From assembly GCF_000485595.1 (NCBI RefSeq), contig NW_014577123.1, positions 440,165-463,044 on the forward strand: 22,880 nucleotides of DNA, read 5' to 3'. Shown in pieces: positions 1 through 10,500 of this stretch (positions within the stretch are counted from its first letter, which is position 1; every line of letters begins with the position of its first letter). The DNA comes from Priapulus caudatus. Its lineage: Eukaryota; Priapulida; Priapulimorpha; Priapulimorphida; Priapulidae. The notes beneath the pieces are model-generated. The model saw only the letters and a program-made list of their open reading frames with translations. It was not told the DNA's origin and ran no database searches. Made by a program: the position numbers and the translations under genes.

Positions 1-192
1 ATAGATGCCAGCAAGGAGCATGGATGAGAGGAGCATAGATGCAAGCGAGGAGCATGAATGAGAGGAGCATAGATGCAAGCGAGGAGCATGAATGAGAGGA
101 GCATAGATGCCAGCAAGGAGCATGGATGAGAGGAGCATAGATGCAAGCGAGGAGCATGAATGAGAGGAGCATAGATGCCAGCGAGGAGCATA
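1..192. repeat. 34-bp minisatellite, about 5.6 copies
   Basis: A 34-bp unit beginning atagatgccagc and ending gagaggagc is repeated head to tail at 1, 35, 69, 103, 137 and 171, where the last copy breaks off. Two unit variants interleave, differing at a few positions (ccagcaagg/catgg versus caagcgagg/catga), which suggests duplication of blocks rather than single units. The period is not a multiple of three, so the array is unlikely to be coding. The left edge of the window cuts the array. Confidence 0.93.
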
Positions 193-400
193 AACATAAA
201 CAAGAAGCACAAACAGTAATAAAGAATGTAAACACAAACAAAGAGCACAAATGCACAAAAGTGTAAACACAAACATGGGTCCTGAATGCAAACCAGGATC
301 ATAAAACTAGGAATGCGCGCAAAACAAGAAGCATAAACACAAACAGAGAAAGCAAACAGAAAACAAGGAACGTAAACATAAAAACAAGAAGCGTACCCTA
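193..400. repeat. A-rich degenerate repeat tract
   Basis: An adenine-rich stretch reuses the phrases aaacaagaagcataaac and aaacacaaac with many substitutions. It follows directly from the 34-bp array and looks like a decayed simple repeat. I see no gene in it. Confidence 0.6.
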
Positions 401-480
401 CATTTAACCCTGCCGGCTCACGCGTCGCAATCGGGACAACCCCCCCTCCCCCAATGACGGATGGCAGTTCAGCCCGTCGT

Positions 481-741
481 TACATGTCCTACCTGGCGGT
501 GACACATCAGCGAATGCACGATGCTCATGTTGTTACATGCCCTACCTGGCGGTGACACATCAGCGAATGCACGATGCTCATGTTGTTACATGTCCTACCT
601 GGCGGTGACACATCAGCGAATGCACGATGCTCATGTTGTTACATGTCCTACCTGGCGGTGACACATCAGCGAATGCACGATGCTCATGTTGTTACATGTC
701 CTACCTGGCGGTGACACATCAGCGAATGCACGATGCTCATG
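481..741. repeat. 53-bp minisatellite, about 4.9 copies
   Basis: A 53-bp unit beginning tacatgtcctacctggcggt starts at 481, 534, 587, 640 and 693. The copies are nearly identical; the second has tgccc in place of tgtcc. Near-identity implies recent expansion. Each unit contains a cacatcag/cg junction that resembles a weak 3' splice site. The last unit runs straight into a short open segment described separately. Confidence 0.93.
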
Positions 742-876
742 CACGCGTCGGCCGACGTTGGCGTGCTGTTGGCGATGTTCACCATCTGGCTGTTCTGTGT
801 CGTAATCTCCATGGTGAGCGGGGGTGGAGCCGCCAGCGTTGCGCGGGCGAGGTACGAATGCCACTAAACGTTCGCT
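723..876 (+). CDS. Possible terminal exon with one transmembrane segment (weak)
   Basis: After the last cacatcag of the 53-bp array, an open frame runs to a TAA at 874-876. It encodes about 50 residues with a hydrophobic stretch (VGVLLAMFTIWLFCVVISMV) followed by a small, basic tail ending in ARYECH. The stretch is long enough to be a membrane helix. The upstream AG at 721-722 could be an acceptor, but the tract before it is poor in pyrimidines, and no partner exon or homologue can be seen. The frame is closed upstream by a TGA at 712-714, so it could only be coding as a spliced exon. It may equally be chance. Confidence 0.2.
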
Positions 877-1704
877 CACTCCATTCACAACTGCCCGTGT
901 GGATAGCTTGATGACTTTTGCTTTTTTTCTGGTCTCTACTAAAAGCCAAGTAGTAAAACCCAAAGTTAACTAGAACTTAGTCCTTACCAAATCACATGTG
1001 CACAAAGGTCCTAAACTAAACGTAAGTAGGAATGCTCCCACCCCTACGTTTTTCCTTTGTAACCAAACCAATCACATTGGATTATATTTATAACCTCCAG
1101 TAAAAAAACCACGTAGGATATTCTTTATAACAAATTCCCCGTACAGACTGCAAATTTGATCCTACATTGATCAAACTTGTCCAAGTAAGGCCTGTGCTAA
1201 ATGTTTCAGTGTGTACATGCAATCCCAGGCTAAATACGCGTTTGGCTATAAGGTAATGTACTTATTAACTACACAAGGTGCCAGTTACTCTAGCATTCGT
1301 TAAAATTGCATAATCAATGGGCCTATTATGCCTGTAAAAAGCCTGATCGTTTTGCGTTTTGTGAGCCATTTTTTGTGGGACCAGTGGGCGCAGAAAAAGT
1401 GACAGGATTCAACATAGAATGTTCTATAGCCCTGCGGCAGAGCGAAGCGCTATAGTACTAGAGCTAGGGAACACCAACTCTTGTGTTGGGTTACATACAT
1501 TATTGTATCCATGTTAATAAATGAGTTTTGGAAAAAGCCAGCAGCAGCCTATCTCCACTCAGAGACTACTTTTGAGCAGCACTGCCTATTTTGTGTAGAT
1601 TTTACTATTATAGGATATCGTGTAGAAATCATAATGTTCAAACTCAGGACTTTGGATTTCCAGACGGGGACTTTTTAAGACTGATGACATGAACAGAGAA
1701 TAGC
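877..1704. other. No gene recognised
   Basis: AT-rich unique-looking sequence with stop codons in all frames at short intervals. The only structure noted is an imperfect hairpin at about 1424-1455, in which ctatag flanks a GC-rich ctgcggcagagcgaag core. The longest open frame (1481-1678, 65 codons) has no recognisable features. Confidence 0.6.
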
Positions 1705-2723
1705 CACAGGCACTTGGAGCATTTCAATGAAATATAATGCTAAATAAATACGAAATCAATTTACTACCAGTCTTAATGTACGTTTCTCTACTCTTTCACC
1801 TATTATTGCCGACAATTTCCTGTAAATGCTCATCTGCAACACGCTGGCTGCCGCACGCTAGCTGCTGCACACTGACACATAAATATATAGCAGGTAGGAA
1901 AGCGTGCTGATAAAATTCGCTCGACGCTTGCTTGATTTCACACGAATACAACACAAATATTCCACCATTCTACTCCATCTTTGTTTCTATTTGAAGGACA
2001 GTGTTCACTTGTTATAAAAACACTGTCTGTGTTCGTAACAGAGCTGTGTCACGCAAAATCACACAAAGCCTGACGAAATTCTCGCGTTCGCTCCCATTGC
2101 ACAGTTTATGTAAATGGCTGTCGGAATCAGGAAACACCCACCGGCGCTCTTCGTGACCTAATTTTTGCACCGCATTATTGCAACGCTCCACTGGCGGCTT
2201 TGACGAGGGTCGTACGGGAGTGGGAAAGCAGCGTGGTAGTTTCCAAAAATGCAGTGCGCCGCCTATAGACCCTGTACTTGCAGCCATTTACATAAACTGC
2301 GCAACGGGAGCGAACGCGAGAATTTCGTCAGGCTGTGTGATTTCGAGTGACACAGCTTGATTACGAACACAGACGGTATGTTTTTATAACAAGTGAACAC
2401 TATCCTTCACATAGAAACAAAGATGGAGTAGAATAGTGGAATATTTGTGTTGTATTCGTGTGGAATCAAGCGAGCGTCGACCGAATTTTGGCAGCACGCT
2501 TTCCTACCTGCTATATTTATTATTATTTATGTGTCAGTGTGCAGCAGCTACTGAGCTAGCGTGCGGCAGTCAGCATGTTGCAGATGAGCATTTGGACGGC
2601 ATTTACAGGAAATTGTCGGCAATAATAGGTGAAAGAGAGTAGAGAAACAGTAAGACTTTGGTAGTAAATAGATTTCGTATTTATTTAGCATTATATTTTA
2701 TTGAAACGCTCCAAGTGCCTGTG
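1705..2723. mobile_element. 1-kb foldback or long-TIR non-autonomous element
   Basis: The left arm (about 1705-2120) and right arm (2281 to about 2723) are reverse complements along their whole length, with scattered substitutions and small indels. The outer ends read cacaggcacttggagc and its complement; the inner ends read cagtttatgtaaatggctg and its complement. A 160-bp unique loop (2121-2280) separates them. agaata lies just outside both ends, possibly a decayed target duplication. The divergence between the arms argues against an assembly artefact. A 91-codon frame on the minus strand (2287-2012) crosses the loop but matches no transposase I know. This fits a non-autonomous DNA transposon with very long terminal repeats, or a foldback element. 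Confidence 0.8.
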
Positions 2724-3543
2724 AGAATATAGCGGTATTCAAATAGCGACGATTATTTATGTAAACAAACATTGATCAACTTCAACTAAGTTTAACGTTA
2801 TTATGAAAGCGCACCCAATTTGCCATAAACCAGCAAAAGTTTAAATATTTTCACAAAAACGGCGTCATACCAACTAAACCAGCGTTAACTTGTGTGAAGA
2901 AAACAGCGGCAGAACAACATTCCCAGAATTTTAACACGAGTGAGTCACTGGCGGCATCATGGCGCCACGGTTGTTGTGCTTAGAACAGAGGGCTTATTTT
3001 TCGCTGGTTCCCACGGTCTCCGCTAGGGTGGGCGACAATCACGACCGTGAGCAATTTTGCGGTCAGAACAACGGTTGCGTAAAATACGTTTTTTGCGTTC
3101 AAGAAATAATTAAAGAGTAAAGAGGGGTATAGTAGTTGGGAATATTTCTGGTTTCACAATGGCTATTTCGAACTGAGTCCCTGCAAACTATACCTTCGCT
3201 AGGGTAACGGTTTTTGGTGTGTTGTGTTCGGTTGGCCTGTATTCACCCAGTGCCGCTCACCCACAAGGCCCGTTACCGACCCCGGGTTCGTATCGGGACC
3301 GCGTAGGGACGGACGGAGTCACGCACTGCTGCGTAGCCACAGAAACAACTAACAATGAGTTATTCCTTGACGGGAGGCCGTACCTCCATCATTTATTCGG
3401 CCTCCTACGACCGTGTCCCTGTCCGGCGGCACGCAGGCCCCCCCCCCCACTCCACCAGCTTCCCGACTCATCACCGACGCTGGTCACCGTACTATCGCTC
3501 CGCTGTACTCTCACAGTATACACCGGCTGTCCTCCCCCTTGCC
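2724..3543. other. No gene recognised
   Basis: The region becomes more GC-rich after about 2940. Overlapping open frames from 3219 onward lie in C-rich sequence, have biased proline/serine/arginine composition and show no domain. The phrases ggttcccacggtctccgc (about 3006) and ggttcctacgccctccgc (about 3957) are similar and flank this GC-rich block in direct orientation. This may mark the ends of an older repeat. Confidence 0.5.
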
Positions 3544-3703
3544 GGGGCGTGTACAGGATTTGTGTACAGGAACCGTAACCCAAACTTGCGAGCACGCGAA
3601 AGGGGGGTCTGAAAAAAATTTGAAATTAGACCCCCTTAGATGCGTTTTCTGCGCTAGCAGGGGGGGTCCGGACCCCCTGGACCCCCCCCCTGTACACGCC
3701 CCT
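3544..3703. mobile_element. 160-bp MITE with GGGGCGTGTACAGG ends
   Basis: The element starts with ggggcgtgtacagg and ends with its exact reverse complement. The inner right half contains the nested palindrome gggggtccggaccccc, followed by a run of C. TGCC occurs immediately outside both ends and may be a short target duplication. Size, terminal inverted repeats and lack of coding potential fit a miniature inverted-repeat transposable element. I infer the class but not the superfamily. Confidence 0.72.
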
Positions 3704-4600
3704 GCCTTCGCAAACAGCGGGCACCGCCCACTGACGCCACAATCACAGTCACTACTGCTCGCTCCCTGCACAATCCCCCTTCACCTAACGGTGACACTGG
3801 CACGGTATAATGCTTCTACTCCTTCGCGTTCGGCTGCTACACAATCATTCGCTTCGCCGTTCCTCCGCCAACGCTCTCACCCAACCGCTCTCTACTAATT
3901 AACCCACACGCACACCCGCTAACTTTCGCGCCAACTTCCTAACTACAGTTCCCTTGGTTCCTACGCCCTCCGCAATCGCATAACTCATAACCCCCGCCCG
4001 GCATTCCCTGATTCCCTTATATGTTCACACGCAGTCACGTGTTATTTCATAAAAGAAAGAATAATTAACTACATTAATAAATAATAATAATAATAATATA
4101 TGCATAATTGTTTAGTCAATAGTTTTTTATTTAGGTTATAGAATAGAAAAATTTCATTTTCTTTCAAATTATATAGGCAACAAAACCGTTTGTCAATGAT
4201 GCTTTTTACAATAATTGTGATTTCACTTATTTTCAGGTTAATGGCAAACATGGCCAAAGTCGCACAACTTGAATGCAGTACTTATACACAGTGGTAATTT
4301 CTTTACGGTTTCCAAGCAAATTAACTACAAGGACAACTCATATCATTTCTGATGACTTGTATGGCATAATTTTATTACCTTCCAATACCTAGGCCTATAT
4401 ACCTATCTACCATCCTGTACCTACTATCGGAGAATATAATATACAACTGCGTATATAAATATATAATAATACTGTAAATTATATTCTACCTCTGTGTAGT
4501 ACCGAGAATGGATCTACCAATATCCTGATGTCAACAGCATGCGAAGTGAGTTTTAAGACTTGACAACTTGCTGAGTGTAGTGCTGGTGGTAGCGCCATGA
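3704..4600. other. No gene recognised
   Basis: C-rich DNA to about 3990 is followed by strongly AT-rich DNA, including a (taa)n-like run near 4075-4098. No coding signature, RNA gene or clear repeat was seen. Confidence 0.5.
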
Positions 4601-4604
4601 GCGA

Positions 4605-4650
4605 GCGCGCGTGCGTGTGCGTGCGCGTGTGTGGGCGCGCGCGCGTGTGT
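4605..4650. repeat. Alternating GC/GT tract (Z-DNA-prone)
   Basis: About 46 bases of almost unbroken alternating purine-pyrimidine sequence made of gcgcgc and gtgtgt blocks. Such tracts are known to favour left-handed DNA. The short open frames over it are products of simple sequence. Confidence 0.8.
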
Positions 4651-4980
4651 ATTCAATTTCATTGTGCTGGCATGGACACTTGTACGCTACATGTGTATAC
4701 GTATCAAGAGAGGATCCCACTTATAATAATCAACTCTACAAATACAAGTATTATCCTCTTCTATATAAGTATAGTACAGTAGCGTGTTCGTGGTACTATA
4801 TAGGAACGTATATCAGCGATTTCAACTGCAGTGACTGTGCGAGGACATCTAACGCAATTCCTGCACGCCGCGGCAACGCTAAAACACACGACAGTTCTCA
4901 ATAACACGCGATCGAATCTTCCACTGTTTAATCTATGGACGTCTTAAAGACATAATATCACGAGTGGGCAATAGATATAG

Positions 4981-5070
4981 CTAGAGTACCTCCATAAAGA
5001 TGGAGGTACCATAAAGATAGAGGTACCATAAAGATGGAGGTACTAACTACTCTTTATGGAGGTACTCTAG
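4981..5070. mobile_element. 90-bp palindromic mini-element with internal 17-bp tandem repeat
   Basis: Perfect 20-bp terminal inverted repeats lie at 4981-5000 and 5051-5070 (ctagagtacctccataaag plus one base). Weaker symmetry continues outward over tatag/ctata. Between the arms, a 17-bp unit (cataaagatggaggtac) begins at 4993, 5010 and 5027; its first copy overlaps the left arm. The design fits a very small MITE, or a hairpin seeded by the same sequence in both orientations. Confidence 0.7.
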
Positions 5071-5165
5071 ATATAGCCACTATATTAATACTATCATAAA
5101 CATACATCATGAAAATATATATGTAAACATGTGTTCACGATACTACGTGTGATTGCTATACAGAT

Positions 5166-5230
5166 ATCAAGAGCTAATAACGCATTATACAGGTATATTA
5201 TACACTATACAGGTATTATTAGCTCTTGAT
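5166..5230. repeat. Short palindrome with 15-bp perfect arms
   Basis: Arms atcaagagctaataa (5166-5180) and the exact complement (5216-5230) enclose an AT-rich loop. The loop contains a near-duplicate of tatacaggtat. No target duplication is obvious. Confidence 0.7.
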
Positions 5231-5700
5231 CATATCTATATACACGATCTAGGCACATGGGTGCGTACACGGTCGCGCACATACACGCATACACACACGT
5301 GCACGCGTGTATATACAGAGAAATTATAACACAGAATTACAGACGTGGGTATCACAGGGTCGTCCCATGAGCACGACATGATGTCAACATATTAGCGAAA
5401 TCAGAATTACAACGTGTTATCCTTGTATGCGGATATATTAACCAAAGGTAAAATATCAATATCGACGTAACCCGCTGTGTATTTTACTGGCACACCTTCT
5501 TTTGATTTCCCTCCCACTGAACGGTCGTCACACGTCGCCGCGCGCCACGTACGCACGGCAATGACGGCCACTAATAACACGTACGTAAGGTTACGTTTCC
5601 GTACGCGAATAAATTACACGATCACCACGAGTGATATACGTACAGTCGAACCGATGAACTATGCAACTCAGACGTCGCTACGCAACCCCCGCAACAGATG
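5231..5700. other. No gene recognised
   Basis: CA/TG-rich sequence near 5265-5310, then mixed unique-looking sequence without coding character or repeats. Confidence 0.5.
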
Positions 5701-5719
5701 TAGTATATATATATATATA

Positions 5720-5761
<42 letters not shown>

Positions 5762-5780
5762 TATATATAGATAGATAGAT
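5701..5780. repeat. (TA)n microsatellite with GATA-type tail
   Basis: About 70 bases of tatata interrupted by single G bases, followed by atagatagatagat. Confidence 0.95.
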
Positions 5781-6992
5781 CATTGGTATAACTACTGGCT
5801 CTACATCGCAGCGGCTTCACCCACGCAGCACTTTCCTTATTCGACCGCAGGCGGGTCGGAGAACTACCTAGGTCGACGTTAGACTCGAAAAAGATCACGG
5901 ACATATATATCCATAACACGCACACGAGTATAGATATGTTCGCAGTAAGAGGGTGTAGCATAGAATCACGACATGCTTGCCACGCGCATTTGACACTGTG
6001 TTCGCGATGCAAATACTTTACAAACTGTGGCGCGGTCGCTCGTTACATAGAAAAAAAAGCTATACTCCACGCGCACAAAATATAGACAGCACAAGAATCA
6101 CACGCGCGCAACAATGATAAAAGCTCAACGAGTCTCGCTCGGTATCTGTAAACACTAATTACATTAGGAAAATAAACAACGAGTTCTCGAATGTAGTACG
6201 ACAGGTGATCACGCACGATCATACATTTTCGCGCGCTGGAAAAAATCACAACAAATGACGCAGACTGCAAAATTATAGCGAATACGTTGCGATACCGTAT
6301 AAAACAACACAAGATTAATATATATTTCATACTCGCGCGAATTAAATTATGAGTAACGATAAAGTTACTATGTCACGTAATCAAAACTCACGTGCAACAT
6401 ATTACAAATAGATAAAACTAGTTCCATCTATTTTCGACCACATAGATATCACTACGTCACAAAAAACGTCATAACATTCCGAAACTGACTGATAATTCAA
6501 GATTAAACATTCCTTATAAAGAACTCAAAGACGTTCGCCAATCAATCACCATTGAATACAAAAGTGTTAAAAATCAATTAAGGCAATACACTCGGTAGAA
6601 AATATATTTCATAAATATAATAAGTAGGCTCTGCATGCAAACATGTAGAAAATATCCTGCTGTTAGTCTAAGTATGCGTTCTAGTCTGGTCAAACTCACA
6701 TGGAGGCATTTCGTTGTGGTAGCACCTTTTCGTGGATATAGATTAAAGGTTCAGAAATTTTACCAAAGACAATCGCTCCAACATTCCCATGTGCAATTAC
6801 TGCGCGACCCCACGCGACGATAAACCAAAATGGGCAACATCTCCTTCATTACCGCTCCTTTTTCGTAATCGCATGCGTGTACTCCCTCCCTTAACATGAG
6901 CCTGGCGGCAACTGCTGCGAGGATGAACGTCTGAATCTCAGACGTCGTTTTTCCGAGACCGAACTAAGACTCGTTGTAGAGAAGCGCTACTT
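5781..6992. other. No gene recognised
   Basis: AT-rich sequence lying downstream of the zinc-finger gene on the other strand. No open frame has recognisable composition or motif. I saw no convincing polyadenylation hexamer for the minus-strand gene in the part nearest to it. Confidence 0.5.
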
Positions 6993-7480
6993 CCGCGATG
7001 ACTCCGCAGTTTTACCGCCGAGACCGGTTCGTGAATCATCCATCAACAGTCGATCCTCGACAAAACCACCTATACGCGATGACTCGACATTTCTTCGTGA
7101 TCAGACTAATAATGTCAGCTGGACTTTTTTTCCGCATGGAAACAGCGACGCGATGACTCGTCATTTCTACGCAACTCTAGATTAAATATGTCAGCCCACC
7201 TCTCTCTCTCTCTCTTCGTGCAACCACCGACGCGACTGTACGTTACAACTGGAACGTCAGAACGAGTTAAAGCACCGCGCTTAACCATTCTTCCTTCTGA
7301 AACTACTCGGCCTTTCTTCTGAGTCTGTTCGAACAATCATCCTCAAGCCAGCTTCCTTCTGAAACCACTCGGTCTCAGACCTTTTCCGCCCTCATGACCA
7401 ATTTCAAGACTCAGGACTTTCTTTTACTCTTCTCTTCCAAGAAAACATTCGGCATTTTTTCCCGATGGCCGTTTGAGAAT
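6993..7480. repeat. Diverged 74-82-bp repeats next to the gene's 3' end
   Basis: The phrase (a/c)cgcgatgact recurs at 6993, 7074 and 7148, and as acgcgactgt at 7230, spaced 81, 74 and 82 bp. Two copies share tcatttct or gacatttct followed by aatgtcagc or atatgtcagc. Further on, cttccttctgaaac(t/c)actcgg(c/t)ct occurs twice about 60 bp apart. The copies are old and diverged. On the minus strand this would be the start of the 3' untranslated region of the zinc-finger gene. A (CT)n run lies at 7201-7216. Confidence 0.5.
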
Positions 7481-7500
7481 CGCTCCGGCGACCCGACCAC

Positions 7501-10500
7501 TCAGCGATCCTTCACCGCCGGATTAACATCCACCCCGTCCATCTTCTTAGTCGGCAAAGCCGTTGTCATCGTCGTCGTCGTAGCGGCGACTGCACCGCTG
7601 ATCGCTGCCACCAGGGGCTTTGGCATCGAGCTGTCGGCGCGTGCCGCACGATCGTCTGCCCCGCCCGCGGCCCCGCCTGCCGCCGCGTCGTCACGCATCA
7701 GCTCCAGACTCGGCAGGCTGTCGTCGCTCGACTCCGCTCCCTCGTTCCTGGCCTCCTCCGCATTCCGACCCACCTCCGACCCGGGGCTCGCGTCCACACT
7801 CCGGCTTCCGTCGGAATTCCGACTTGCGTACAAAATGCGCCGCGAGGCGGCGCGCGTCCGCGGTTGCCGCGACGACGACGATGCCGCGGGCGGGTGCAGC
7901 CGCCCGTGCTCGCCGAGCGATCGCGCGAGGCAGAACGCGACGCCGCACACGTCGCAGCGGTGCGGCCGGTACGCGGCGTGCTCCCGCAGCGTGTGCGTCA
8001 CGAAGCAGTCGCGGCTCGTGAAGCACGCGCCGCACCGTGCGCAGTCGTGCGTGCGGGCGAGCCGGTGCCGCGCGGCGTGCCGCGATGCCTCCGCGCGCCC
8101 GCGCAGCGCCAACCGACACACGTGGCAGTAGCCGACGCCGTAGGCGCCACCTGGCGATGCTGTCTCACTGCCGTCGCCCGCGCACGTCGAGTCGGCGACG
8201 GCAGTCTCGCGCTGGACGTCGCGCGCACCGCCGGCGCCCCCTAGCGACGTAGACGAGACGTCGGGCTTCGGGCTTCCGCGGGGGTAGGGGGCGCCGCTCG
8301 ACGATGTCGGCGCGAGCGTCTTGAAGTCCTGCATGGCGACGAGCGCTTCGAAGATGTTGCGCTCGCCAGAGACGTCCTCTTGTTGCTCGCAGTACGGGAT
8401 CGTCTCCGTGTCCGAGTCGGTGAGCTCGGGCTTCACCGCTGTCGCCGTGGCGACCGAGCGCCGCTTCCTGCTCGTCATCGTCGTCGCCGCGGACGACTTC
8501 TTTCGCTTGCATCCGCCGCCGCCGGACTCGACCGTAACTGCGGCGACGACGACGGCCGCTGCTTTCGAGCCCAACGTGCCGCCGCTCTCAGCCGCGCCGC
8601 GAGGGTCGACTGCTGCGGTGGCGCCCCCATCGCACGGCGCGACGGCGGCGGCAGCGGGGGGATCGGCGTCCGGCTTTGTCGTGTCCAGCTGCTTCTGTTT
8701 GATGGCAACCGTCGCCAGCATGGACAGCGCGGGTAGCATCAACGCCGGGTCGTCCTCCACGGGCCGCACACCGCCGCCGCCGCCGCAACCCTCGCCCACC
8801 GACCCGCCCGGAGAAGGGGGCAACGACCCTCCCCGCGCGTTGGAGTCTCCCTCCCTCGCGGCTCCCTCGCCTGCGACGTTGGCGGCAACGTCCAAACCAC
8901 CCTCGTCGTCGTCGTCGTCGTCGTCATCGTCGTCCTGGTGCGACTCGATGTAGTGTGCACCGAGTTGGGGCGCGCGCGGGAAGGTGGCGCCGCATACCTC
9001 ACACGCATACTCCCTCCGCGTCCTCCCCTGCGCGCGTCGCGGCGCCTCCTTCCGTCCCGTCACCAGCGACGGGCTCCTCCCCTCCTCTTCTCGAGGCTTC
9101 TCATCGGATGGCTTCCTCCTCTTCGGCGGCGTCTCCTTCCGTCCCGTCACCAGCGACGGGATCCTCCCCTCCTCTTCTCGAGGCCTCTCCTCGGATGGCT
9201 TCCTCCTCCTCCTCCTCCTCGGCGGCAGCGGCGTCTCACGGCTTGGAGGCGATCTCTCTCGCGCGGCGCGCGTATTGGGGACGGTGGCAGCATCGACGAT
9301 GCAGGGACGGCGCGCCGCGGCATCGAGACACGCAGCACAGACCGGCGGGGCGGCACCGCGCGCGCCGGGGAGCGGGGTCTGGCACGCGACGCAGCGATCC
9401 GACAACGACAACGACGCCTCGGCCCCGCGCCGCAGCGTTTCCGCGGCGACCGTCAGCCGCGCGACCGCCTCGCGTTCGTAGTACGCCGGCCGCGCAGCCT
9501 CCACCGACCGCTCCCGCCACTCGTACGTCACGGGGGCGCCACCGTCGTCGGCGCTCGCGTGAGCGTACTCGGGGTAGCAGGAGCCGCAGACGGGCACGTC
9601 GCTGTCGGCCATCTCGTTGCTGGGGAACGCGCGGCAGCAGATCTTGCACGCGTACGTCGGGCCGAGGCAGACGTGCCGCGCTAGCGCCTCCGCGGTCGCG
9701 AACCCGCGGCAGCACTGCCCGCAGCACGCGGGAAGGCCGTGCGCATTGCGCACGTGCAGCCGCAGCACCTCCGCCTTCCCAAACACCTCGCAACAGATCC
9801 GGCACGCAAGCGGCGCCGCGCGCTGGAAAGGTACCCGCGGCGGCAGCAGCGGCGGCAGCAGAGCCTCCCGGTGGTGGCTACTTATGTGGGAAGCGCGGAG
9901 GGAGCAGTCTCGGAACACCGCCGCGCAGTAGGTGCAGGGCAGCAGGCCGTGCGAAGAGAGGTGCGAGCGTAGGGAGTCCGCGCTCAGAAACAGCTCCCCG
10001 CACTCGCAGCACCTGCACGCGGCGCTGGCCGTCAACGCCGCCGCCACCGGCGCCACCTGGGTTCTGATCGCTTCCGAGGCGACGCTGCGAGACCAACTCT
10101 CGGTTGACGTCGCTACGACGACGGAAGGTGGGTTCCGCTCCATGCTTCTCGCGGGAGCTCCCTCTAGCGGCAGATTCTCACGGTAGGCGTGGGCGCGCAT
10201 CACGTTGGCGCCATCTATCCGCGCTAACTGCAGGTGCGTCTTTAAATCTACAGCGGCTCCCTCTACGAGCCCAGGCCGAAGGCGCGTCTTTAGATCAGCC
10301 AGGCCGATGTATGTGAACTTCACATTGGAAGCAGCGCCCTCTACATTCACATGTCTTCCATGCCAGTCGTTGGTGGTGGCGCCATCTGCACGCACAAGAT
10401 TCGCTCGACAGTCATCGTCAGCGGCGACGCCCTCTACGTTCACGAACGGCAGATGCGGCTTCACTTCGGCGGCGCCCTCTGCATCTGAGTGCTGCACCTC

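Noticed and set aside
481-741. CRISPR-like array
   Set aside because: The 53-bp units are directly abutting with no unique spacers, and the genome is eukaryotic.
2012-2287. 91-codon minus-strand frame spanning the 1-kb inverted repeat, considered as a THAP or transposase fragment
   Set aside because: The cysteines and histidines do not fit the THAP spacing, and no other transposase signature is present.
3284-3296. tRNA or SINE B-box-like gggttcgtatc
   Set aside because: It has a mismatch in the B box, and no matching A box or cloverleaf can be drawn around it.
3219-3898. Cluster of overlapping frames of 85-161 codons
   Set aside because: The composition follows C-rich sequence, the frames overlap each other on both strands, and one crosses the MITE.
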